A stretch of DNA of 64,000 bases from Treponema berlinense (GTDB lineage Bacteria; Spirochaetota; Spirochaetia; Treponematales; Treponemataceae), in NCBI RefSeq assembly GCF_900167025.1, contig NZ_FUXC01000006.1, positions 97,586 to 161,585 of the forward strand, in the 5' to 3' direction. Positions 9,122 to 16,039 of the stretch are shown here, in pieces. The notes below the pieces were generated by a model. It was not told the DNA's origin, ran no database searches, and worked only from the letters and a program-made list of their open reading frames with translations. The position numbers and the translations under genes are program-made. The number at the start of each line of letters is the position of its first letter. Position 1 is the stretch's first letter.

Positions 9122-10753
9122 ATGAATTATAAAATCAATTTTAACGGAACGGATTTTTTTGTAAAAAAAGGTGAATTTGTCGTAGTTTGCGGAAAATCCG
9201 GCTCAGGAAAGACAACTTTTCTTCTTCAACTCGAAAATGAGCTTAAAAAACTTGGTCAAAAAACCGGATTTGTTTTTCAGAATTTTGATTCTCAGATTGT
9301 AACGGACAAAGTTTGGCACGAACTTTCATTCGCTCTCGAAAATACAGCGGTTCCAAGAAAAATTATGGAACGCCGTGTTGCGGAAATGGCGGCATATTTT
9401 GGAATTTCTGACTGGCTTTGCTCAAAAACCGAAAATCTTTCTGGCGGACAAAAACAACTTTTAAATCTTGCGAGCACAATGGCGTTAAACCCGGATTTTC
9501 TTTTGCTTGATGAGCCAACGAGCCAGCTTGACCCGATTGCGGCTTCAAATTTCTTAAGCACCGTAAAAAAAATCAATAGCGAGTTTGGAACGACAGTTGT
9601 AATTTGTGAACATCGGTTGGAAGAACTTTTTGAAAAAGCCGGCAGAATTTTATTTTTGGACAAAATGCGGATTTTTTTTGACGAAAAACCGCAAAACTTT
9701 TGTCAGAAAATTCTTGCCTGTCAAAAAAAAGATTTGATTGAATTTTTACCGACGGCTTCGAAAATCATTTCTCGTTTTGAAAAAAAGCCCGAAAAACTTC
9801 CGCTGAGTGTTGCCCAGGGACGCTCCTGGATTTTGGAATTTTTAGAAAAAGGCGGAAAACTTGAACCGGAAATTTTTAGCCTTTTGGAGGGCGATGAAAA
9901 TTTAAAAAATGAAAAAAATCATCAATTTGACGAAAAAAACTGCCCTCAAAAATCAAAAAATCTCGTCAAAATAAAAAATTTGAGTTTTAGATACGAAAAA
10001 ACTTTGCCATGGATTTTGCAGGAACTTGATTTTTGTATCGAAGAAGGAAAAATTTACGCGATTGCAGGAGCAAATGGCAGTGGAAAATCAACCCTGCTCA
10101 AAATTTTGTGCTCGCTTTTAAAAAGTTTCCGCGGAACCGTAAAAATTGAAAAAACTGCGCGCAATAAAATTTTTATGCTTCCTCAAAACGTGCGCAATGT
10201 TTTTACAAAGCAAACTGTTCTGGAAGAACTTGAAGAATGTGGCTGGAAAAAAGACGAAAATTCTGCTTTGAACGAAAATGTTTTTTTGAGCGCGGAAAAG
10301 GAATCGAAAAAAAATGCGTCTTTGACGGAAGATTCAATTCTTCAAAACGCAATTTTTTCGCTTAAAGAAAATTTTTTGCATCATCCTTATGATTTGTCTG
10401 GCGGAGAAATGCAAAAACTTGCGCTTGCAAAAATTCTTCTTCAAAAACCAAAAATTCTTCTCTTGGATGAGCCGACAAAAGGTTTGGACAACGCGTTCAA
10501 AAAAGAATTCAGCCTGCTCTTAAAAAATTTGGCGCGGTCTGGAATTTCAATAGTTCTTGTTTGCCACGATCTGGAATTTTGTGCGTATACCGCGGATTTT
10601 ACCGGACTTATGTTTGAAGGCCGGGTTTGCGGCTTAGAAAAAACTTCGGACTTTTTTGAAAAAAATATTTTTTATACAACGGCACGCAACCGTCTTTTGC
10701 GCGGATTTGAAAATTCAACCGGCAAAAATCCTGAGACGGAGGCGGAAAAATGA
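9122..10753 (+). CDS. Fused double ATPase of ECF transporter (EcfA-EcfA)
   Basis: 543 residues with two ABC ATPase domains in one chain. Domain 1 (about 1-200): Walker A GKSGSGKTT, signature LSGGQKQ, Walker B 'FLLLDEPTSQLD', H-loop 'VICEHR'. Domain 2 (about 285-520): Walker A GANGSGKST, signature LSGGEMQ, Walker B 'ILLLDEPTKGLD', H-loop 'VCHD'. The linker is rich in Lys/Glu/Asn. It replaces the separate EcfA1 and EcfA2 subunits. The stop overlaps the next start by ATGA, giving fixed stoichiometry with the S component. Confidence 0.93.
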   Translation: MNYKINFNGTDFFVKKGEFVVVCGKSGSGKTTFLLQLENELKKLGQKTGFVFQNFDSQIVTDKVWHELSFALENTAVPRKIMERRVAEMAAYFGISDWLCSKTENLSGGQKQLLNLASTMALNPDFLLLDEPTSQLDPIAASNFLSTVKKINSEFGTTVVICEHRLEELFEKAGRILFLDKMRIFFDEKPQNFCQKILACQKKDLIEFLPTASKIISRFEKKPEKLPLSVAQGRSWILEFLEKGGKLEPEIFSLLEGDENLKNEKNHQFDEKNCPQKSKNLVKIKNLSFRYEKTLPWILQELDFCIEEGKIYAIAGANGSGKSTLLKILCSLLKSFRGTVKIEKTARNKIFMLPQNVRNVFTKQTVLEELEECGWKKDENSALNENVFLSAEKESKKNASLTEDSILQNAIFSLKENFLHHPYDLSGGEMQKLALAKILLQKPKILLLDEPTKGLDNAFKKEFSLLLKNLARSGISIVLVCHDLEFCAYTADFTGLMFEGRVCGLEKTSDFFEKNIFYTTARNRLLRGFENSTGKNPETEAEK

Positions 10754-11427
10754 ATTTTTGGCAAAGCGGTCAGGGCGTTGTGCTCGCCTTTTTAGTTTTG
10801 ATAAATCTCGGTTTTTATTTTGCTTACGAACGCACCCGTCCTTCCAGCGGAGAACTTATTCTCGTTGCGGATTTATGCGCTTTTTGCATTGCGCTCCGTT
10901 CAATTTTTAGTTTTGTTCCATATTTTAATCCAGTCATGGCAATAATCTGTCTGAGCGGAATTGCTCTTGGCAGTTTGCGCGGTTTTTTGATTGGTTCGCT
11001 TTCCGCGCTTTTGTCGAATTTTATTTTTGGGCAAGGGCCGTGGACTTTGTATCAGATGACTTCATGGGGAATTTTCGGCGCAATTTTTGGCTTGGTTCGG
11101 CACTTTCGGTTTGGGCACAACAAAACTTTTCAAAAAAACAAGGCCGTAAATTTTGGAATTTTGGATTATTGCGTTTTTTGTATTTCGTCATTTTTGGTAA
11201 TTATTTTTATAACAGGACCGATTGTGGATTTGAGCAGCGTTTTTATGTTTGGAATCGACAATGTAAAGTCACTTTTTGTTATGCTTGCAGGCGGTTTTGT
11301 TTTTAACCTTGCCTTGGCTTTGAGCACTGTCGTTACGATTTTGTTTTTTTCTAAGCCATTTTTGTCCGCCTTAAACCGCGTAATTTTTCGGCTCAATGTA
11401 AATTCGCTTTTTCATTCTCAATTTTGA
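10750..11427 (+). CDS. ECF transporter substrate-binding S component, possibly cobalamin-related
   Basis: 225 residues with about six helices. It carries the S-component pattern 'FNPVMAIICLSGIALGSLRGF' and 'SNFIFGQGPWTLYQM', which places it with vitamin-type S components whose substrate I cannot fix by eye. The 3' end overlaps, in opposite orientation, the 3' end of a receptor gene under a B12 riboswitch. Cobalamin or a B12 precursor is therefore the leading guess, from context only. No riboswitch is visible ahead of its own operon. Confidence 0.8.
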   Translation: MNFWQSGQGVVLAFLVLINLGFYFAYERTRPSSGELILVADLCAFCIALRSIFSFVPYFNPVMAIICLSGIALGSLRGFLIGSLSALLSNFIFGQGPWTLYQMTSWGIFGAIFGLVRHFRFGHNKTFQKNKAVNFGILDYCVFCISSFLVIIFITGPIVDLSSVFMFGIDNVKSLFVMLAGGFVFNLALALSTVVTILFFSKPFLSALNRVIFRLNVNSLFHSQF

Positions 11428-13327
11428 TTTTGCAGCCAATCGTTAGCGAAGTTCCTGGCATTGGATAATTTTCGACCGACTGATAGCGTTCATTCAAAAT
11501 ATTATCCGCCTTAAAATAGAGAAGAATTTTTTCCCAGAATTTTAAATTCAGGTTAAGGTTGAGCAGAGTGTACGGTTCAAGAAAAGTTATATTCATATTC
11601 GATTTGTAGCGTTTTCCTGTGTATTGCGCCGAGACCGAAAAGTCAAATTTTTTTAAATCGACAATTGCCTGCGCAGTTCCTGTAAAATCCGGAGTCCACA
11701 TTATTCTTTTTTTGTAGGTGAGTTCGTTGGATTTGTCCAAAAGTTCGTTGTAAAGATATTCGCCGCCGGCTTTTAAAGTCAAAATTCCGTCAAAAAAAGT
11801 TTTTTGCGCGTTAAAATCAATTCCAAAATAGAATGCGCTGTTTACATTTTGAGTAGTTCCGCCGCTCCACGTGATTTTTTTTTCGTAAAAATTTGAGAAA
11901 AACTGAACCGACGAAGGCAAAATTTTATTTTTAAGGTTGAACGTCAAATCCGCTCCCCAGCCTTGTTCTGGTTTTAAATCTGGATTTCCGTGGTAACCCG
12001 AACCTTCCCAATAAAGATCGTCCATATTCGGAAACTGAACCATTCTGTAGCCGTCGAGCAAGATTTCGATTTCTGAAAATTTAGCCGCAAATCCAATTTT
12101 TGGAATAAAAGCAAGGTTTTTTCCGCAGAATTTTATCGCAATCGGAACGGTCATTGAAAAAAAACCGTTAAAATAGAATTTTGAAGTTTCTTTTAAAACT
12201 CCAGACGGCTGAAAATGAATTCCAGAATTTGTCGAATTTAAATGCGTAAGGTCAAACGAAACAGCCGCGCTCTGAGCAAAAATTCCGCATCTGTAAAAAT
12301 CAACTGCGACAGAACCCTTAAAATCGTTGATTTTGTGTCTGCTTGGACCATAGTCGTCCTCGTATTTTCTGTCGTTGCGCAAGTATGCGAGGTTTGAAGT
12401 CAAGTTCATTTTTCCAAAAAGGCCTGGAGTAAACGAAGAAAGCGTAAAATTTACGTTAAAGTCTTTTTGTTTTCCTTGATTTGTCGAATATTCAACGCCT
12501 GGAGTTTCTTTGTCGCCGTAGTAAACGGAAGAAGCCGCAGTAATCCTGCTTCCGTTGTGCCAGTGCGTAAAGCGAATGTCGCCATTGCCGTCTTTGACAG
12601 AAGAATTTTCGCGTTCCTTAAAAGAATTTTGAGAAGTTTTGTAAATGTAAGAATTTTTTGCAAAACCGCCTTTTGCGCTTACCGAAAGAAAAGAATTTTC
12701 CGACAAGACCGCAGAATATGCGATTTTTTGAATTACCGTGTCGAGCGGAAAATTCTGGTTTAAAAAGGATTTTAGTGCAGTATCCGACGAAAATTGCCGT
12801 CCAAAAGCGTGTTTTTTTGTGGTAATGTAAATTGCGCCGCCAACAGAACCTTCATCTTCCGTGCCTTCCGTAAAACCGCCGCGCACAATTTCGATTTTTT
12901 CGACGTCAGCAACATTTATCGAAGAAAAATCAAAAGTGCCGGTTTGAGCGTTGTTCATGCACAGCCCGTCAATCACAACACGAACTGTTTCGTCCGTAAA
13001 ACCGCGGATCGAAGGCTTGCTTTCCAGGCCGTAAGCACCGTAATCAAGGCTCTGAATTCCAGCCTGGCGCACAACAGCAGAAAGGTCCTCGGCATGAAGC
13101 TTTTCAATGTCTTCCTTAGAAAAAACAATCCGCTGCTCAACAACTGGTGCCGAAACATAAGTAACGATTTCTGGAAGCGAAATTTCCGGTTCTGAATCAG
13201 AAACAGAGGAGGGGAAAGCCTTCCCCTGCGCGTCCACTTCGTTGGCCGCTACCCCATCTCCTAGGGGCTCCGCCCCTAAAACCCCGGTTGCAAGAAATAA
13301 AAACAGAAAACCTACTGTTTTACGCAT
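11393..13327 (-). CDS. TonB-dependent outer-membrane receptor, BtuB-like
   Basis: 644 residues: signal peptide, plug domain near residues 65-175 ('VRQAGIQSLDYGAYGLESKP', 'IRGFTDETVRVVIDG', 'IEIVRGG'), then a beta-barrel ending in an aromatic/charged strand typical of such receptors. The start codon overlaps the last codons of the upstream lipoprotein, so the two are co-translated. Both lie behind a cobalamin riboswitch (13901-14014), so B12 or a cobamide is the likely ligand. The first residues after the signal peptide are encoded by a GC-rich dispersed element (13208-13290). No TonB/ExbBD genes are in the window. Confidence 0.9.
   Translation of the reverse strand: MRKTVGFLFLFLATGVLGAEPLGDGVAANEVDAQGKAFPSSVSDSEPEISLPEIVTYVSAPVVEQRIVFSKEDIEKLHAEDLSAVVRQAGIQSLDYGAYGLESKPSIRGFTDETVRVVIDGLCMNNAQTGTFDFSSINVADVEKIEIVRGGFTEGTEDEGSVGGAIYITTKKHAFGRQFSSDTALKSFLNQNFPLDTVIQKIAYSAVLSENSFLSVSAKGGFAKNSYIYKTSQNSFKERENSSVKDGNGDIRFTHWHNGSRITAASSVYYGDKETPGVEYSTNQGKQKDFNVNFTLSSFTPGLFGKMNLTSNLAYLRNDRKYEDDYGPSRHKINDFKGSVAVDFYRCGIFAQSAAVSFDLTHLNSTNSGIHFQPSGVLKETSKFYFNGFFSMTVPIAIKFCGKNLAFIPKIGFAAKFSEIEILLDGYRMVQFPNMDDLYWEGSGYHGNPDLKPEQGWGADLTFNLKNKILPSSVQFFSNFYEKKITWSGGTTQNVNSAFYFGIDFNAQKTFFDGILTLKAGGEYLYNELLDKSNELTYKKRIMWTPDFTGTAQAIVDLKKFDFSVSAQYTGKRYKSNMNITFLEPYTLLNLNLNLKFWEKILLYFKADNILNERYQSVENYPMPGTSLTIGCKIKIENEKANLH
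13208..13290 (-). repeat. GC-rich palindromic element inside the receptor gene
   Basis: A GC-rich block encodes the region just after the signal peptide of the TonB receptor. It contains two clear hairpins: GGGGAA/TTCCCC (13211-13226) and TAGGGGC/GCCCCTA (13262-13278). On the minus strand it includes AACGAAGTGG, which resembles the AATGAAGTGG context in the intergenic elements. Membership of the same family is uncertain. It is in frame and disrupts no known domain. Confidence 0.5.
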
Positions 13328-13830
13328 TCGCTGTAAGTAGTAAAATATCCGTTATCAATAGTAAAAGTTGAAATTGCTTCTTCGAGAGTAGAAGTTGAGC
13401 TTACAGTTCCATAAGCGCCAGAAAGCGAAACTGAAGAAGCTGTTAATTCTTTAAATGCAATTGCGTACCATTTGCCGACATCTGCTGCATCTTCGTCATA
13501 AATATAAGTATAAGTAGTAGGGTCTGAATGAGTAGAGCAGTAAGCACGAGTGTATTTTATATAGATATAACCTGCAGTTTCTTCGTCATTTGTGTAAGAT
13601 ACTACGAGATTATTTCCTGCGTATGCGTCGCCCCAGCTTCCACCGTTAGACAAACTAGTCGATGTGATTTTGAAAATTTCACCGTAAGAACTTTGCCAAG
13701 TTCCTGTTAGTGAATAGTTTACATATTCAGTTTCGTCTTCCTGCTGACAAGACATAAAACCAAAAGAAACAAAAAGAAGTGCGCACAAAACGGCAAGTGC
13801 ACGGCCAAAAACAAAGCGTGTGCTTTTCAT
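13312..13830 (-). CDS. Small lipoprotein of unknown function under a B12 riboswitch
   Basis: 172 residues from the ATG at 13830, which has AAGGAG upstream; the longer open frame to 13998 runs into the riboswitch and is not coding. The leader ends in FMSC (Cys about 26). The mature part is a small, probably all-beta domain opening 'LTGTWQSSYGEIFKIT', a pattern seen in lipocalin-like spirochaetal lipoproteins. It lies directly between the cobalamin riboswitch and the TonB receptor and overlaps the latter. A surface cobamide-binding accessory, functionally like BtuG/BtuH of Bacteroidetes, is a reasonable guess. No sequence relationship to those is claimed. Confidence 0.85.
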   Translation of the reverse strand: MKSTRFVFGRALAVLCALLFVSFGFMSCQQEDETEYVNYSLTGTWQSSYGEIFKITSTSLSNGGSWGDAYAGNNLVVSYTNDEETAGYIYIKYTRAYCSTHSDPTTYTYIYDEDAADVGKWYAIAFKELTASSVSLSGAYGTVSSTSTLEEAISTFTIDNGYFTTYSECVKQ

Positions 13831-13900
13831 AAAAAATTCTCCTTGACTCCAGAGTGTTGCGTAGAGTCGGATTTGTAAAATCGCCTTAAAAAAAGACGGT

Positions 13901-14014
13901 AAAAAACAGGTATTCGGACTTAAAAGGCAAATACAGTTAAAAATAACTATATTAAATGCCAGTCTTACCGTTCCGCGTCGAGCCTGTGAATTGCACACAG
14001 TTCCCCTGTATTTT
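13901..14014 (-). promoter_or_regulatory. Cobalamin riboswitch aptamer
   Basis: On the minus strand the conserved cobalamin elements appear in order: ACAGGGGAAC, a hairpin GTGTGCAATTCACAGG, then GCGGAACGGTAAG near the B12 box, an insertion hairpin, and finally AAGTCCGAATACCTGT. The first ACAGG pairs with the final CCTGT to close P1. The expression platform (about 13835-13895) has GACTC/GAGTC arms just before the AAGGAG ribosome site of the lipoprotein, which suggests translational control. Confidence 0.9.
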
Positions 14015-14022
14015 GCAGAGAG

Positions 14023-14051
14023 AATTTAGCAGATTTTGAAAAAAGTGTCAG
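14023..14051 (-). promoter_or_regulatory. Promoter for the riboswitch operon
   Basis: CTGACA (-35, 14051-14046) and TAAATT (-10, 14028-14023) are separated by 17 bp. The predicted start is near 14016, just before the aptamer's first base. Confidence 0.6.
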
Positions 14052-14125
14052 CAAAAACAAATAATATTGCATTTAAGGCTTTGTTTAAAATGCAAATTTT
14101 CCTGTATTTCTTCCAATTGATAGTT

Positions 14126-14154
14126 TTGATTATATTTGATATATTTTATATCTA
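14126..14154 (+). promoter_or_regulatory. Candidate promoter of kdgK
   Basis: TTGATT and TATCTA are spaced by 17 bp in a very AT-rich stretch, with start expected near 14162, about 40 bp before the kdgK ATG. Confidence 0.4.
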
Positions 14155-14201
14155 AAATTAGCGGTTTTAATCCGTAAAAATATTTTTTAGGAGACACACA
14201 G

Positions 14202-15227
14202 ATGGCAAAAGTAGTAACTTTTGGTGAATTGATGCTTCGCATCCAGCCTGCTGACTATTATCGTTTCGTTCAGGTTGACTCAATGACAACAACTTTCGGC
14301 GGTGGAGAAGCTAACGTAGCAGTTTCTTTGGCAAACTACGGTGATGACGCTTACTTTGTAACAAAACTTCCTACACACGAAATTGGACAGGCTGCTGTAA
14401 ACTCACTTCGCAAATACGGAGTTCACACAGAATATATCGTTCGCGGTGGTCCACGTGTTGGTATCTACTACAACGAAAAAGGTGCTTCTCAGCGCGGTTC
14501 AAAATGTGTTTACGACCGTGCAGGCTCTTCAATTCAGCTTGCTAAACCAGAAGAATTCGACTGGAACAAAATCCTCGAAGGCGCTTCATGGTTCCATATT
14601 ACAGGTATTACTCCAGCTCTCGGACCAAACATGGTTAAGGCTTGTATCGAAGGCTGCAAAGTAGCTCACGAAAAAGGAATCACAACTTCTTGTGACCTTA
14701 ACTACCGCGGCAAGCTTTGGACAAAAGACGAAGCTCGTGCTGCTATGACAGAAATCTGTAAGTACGTTGATGTTTGTATTTCTAACGAAGACGATGCAAA
14801 CGATGTATTCGGAATCAAATCTGAAGGTACAGATACAACTAAGGGCGAATTGAACAACGAAGGTTATCTCTCAGTTGCTCGTCAGCTCAAAGAAAAATTC
14901 AACTTCAAAAAAGTTGCAATCACTCTCCGCACTTCTATCAACGCTAACCGCAACTTGTGGCAGGCTCTTCTCTATGTTGATGACAAAGACTACGCTTTCT
15001 CTAAGCAGTACGACATGAACATCGTTGACCGTGTTGGTGGCGGTGACTCATTCGGTGGCGGTCTTATCCACTCACAGCTCAAAGGAATGAACACTCAGGA
15101 TTCTATCAACTGGGCAGTTGCAGCTTCTTGTCTTAAACACTCAATCATCGGAGACTACAACATGGTTTCTGAAGACGAAGTTAACAAACTCGCAGGCGGT
15201 GACGGATCTGGTCGTATCCAGCGCTAG
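14202..15227 (+). CDS. kdgK: 2-keto-3-deoxygluconate kinase (PfkB family)
   Basis: 341 residues, start 14202 with AGGAG upstream. PfkB ribokinase-type sugar kinase: N-terminal 'FGGGEANVAVSLANYG', and C-terminal 'DRVGGGDSFGGGLIH' where the Asp of GGGDSF is the catalytic base. The 'FGELMLRIQP' opening and overall sequence match KDG kinases, which make 2-keto-3-deoxy-6-phosphogluconate from KDG. KduI, an upstream enzyme of the same uronate route, is at 35522. Strong, highly regular codon usage suggests high expression. No aldolase or KduD is present in the window. Confidence 0.9.
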   Translation: MAKVVTFGELMLRIQPADYYRFVQVDSMTTTFGGGEANVAVSLANYGDDAYFVTKLPTHEIGQAAVNSLRKYGVHTEYIVRGGPRVGIYYNEKGASQRGSKCVYDRAGSSIQLAKPEEFDWNKILEGASWFHITGITPALGPNMVKACIEGCKVAHEKGITTSCDLNYRGKLWTKDEARAAMTEICKYVDVCISNEDDANDVFGIKSEGTDTTKGELNNEGYLSVARQLKEKFNFKKVAITLRTSINANRNLWQALLYVDDKDYAFSKQYDMNIVDRVGGGDSFGGGLIHSQLKGMNTQDSINWAVAASCLKHSIIGDYNMVSEDEVNKLAGGDGSGRIQR

Positions 15228-15288
15228 TTTTTTCTAAAAAGGTGGTTGCAGGGCTGCTTGATTTTGTGGTCTTGTTTTCTGTCAAAGG

Positions 15289-15323
15289 GGCGGTTTTTCG
15301 GTTTTGGAAGATCGCCTTTTTTT
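15289..15323 (+). terminator. Rho-independent terminator of kdgK
   Basis: GGCGGTTTTTC pairs, with G-T wobbles, with GGAAGATCGCC and is followed by seven T. Confidence 0.75.
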
Positions 15324-15591
15324 GTTTCCTGATATTTGTGGGATTTTTTTCCTCTGATATTGAGAAATCAGGAAAGAAAAATTCAGGTTTCAGTTTTTTT
15401 TTAGTTTTTTGAACTAAAATCTAAATAAATATTTAATAAAAAGTTAAAAAAAAGTACTTCAAAAAGAATCGTTTTTACAATAAATTTTTTTGAAGGAAAT
15501 TCAGGTTTCTGGTAAACTTAAGGTTAGGCTGGTGCCTGTATGCTTTTTTTCGGAGTTTGTTTTCAGTAAAAAACAAGTAGGAGGTTTTATT
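15324..15591. other. AT-rich intergenic region
   Basis: No gene seen. TTTCCTGAT (15325-15333) and ATCAGGAAA (15367-15375) form a 9-bp inverted repeat. TTTAGTT/AACTAAA forms a small hairpin near 15400-15418. The string AAATTCAGGTTTC occurs twice (15379 and about 15498). The promoter of the DUF3015 gene must lie here. Confidence 0.5.
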
Positions 15592-16038
15592 ATGTTGAGA
15601 AAAAAGATTGCTGTTTTGGTTGCTGCCGTAATGCTGACATTCTCTTCTTCTTCAGTATTTGCAACGAGCGTTGGTCCTGGTCTTGGTTGCCTTCTCTTTG
15701 GAGAAAAATCTGGAGCAGGTTGGGATATCGTTGCTACATTCCTTAACGGAATTATGTTTAACCAGTATTTCGCAATCACTTTCGGAACTTCTGGATACAA
15801 AAACGGTCTTCTTAGCATGACAGAAACTAATCAGTTTGTTGCTGACAACATGGACGCTCTTGCAGCAGACATTGCTAAGGGTGAAGGTGAATACATCGAC
15901 ACTCTTTCAACTATGCTCAACGTTTCTGATTCTGTTGCTTTTAAGGCTACTCTTCAGGACAACTTTGATGAAATCTTTACTTCTGCAGACGTTTCTGCTG
16001 AAGAAGTTGCCAGCAAGATTTATTCTTTTGTAAGCTAA
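15592..16038 (+). CDS. Small secreted DUF3015-family protein
   Basis: 148 residues. Start 15592 follows TAGGAGG; the open frame from 15490 has no leader. A Sec signal peptide ends near 'SSVFATS'. The mature part resembles DUF3015: 'VGPGLGCLLFGEKSGAGWDI', 'TFGTSGYK', 'FVADNMDALAADIAKGEGEY'. Function unknown. The DUF4105/Lnb-like gene follows at once; these two families are often neighbours in other bacteria (from memory), hinting at a joint envelope role. Confidence 0.8.
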   Translation: MLRKKIAVLVAAVMLTFSSSSVFATSVGPGLGCLLFGEKSGAGWDIVATFLNGIMFNQYFAITFGTSGYKNGLLSMTETNQFVADNMDALAADIAKGEGEYIDTLSTMLNVSDSVAFKATLQDNFDEIFTSADVSAEEVASKIYSFVS

Positions 16039-16039
16039 G

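Noticed and set aside
13831..13998. N-terminal extension of the riboswitch-controlled lipoprotein
   Set aside because: The extension is translated riboswitch sequence; the ATG at 13830 has AAGGAG and starts a clear lipoprotein signal.
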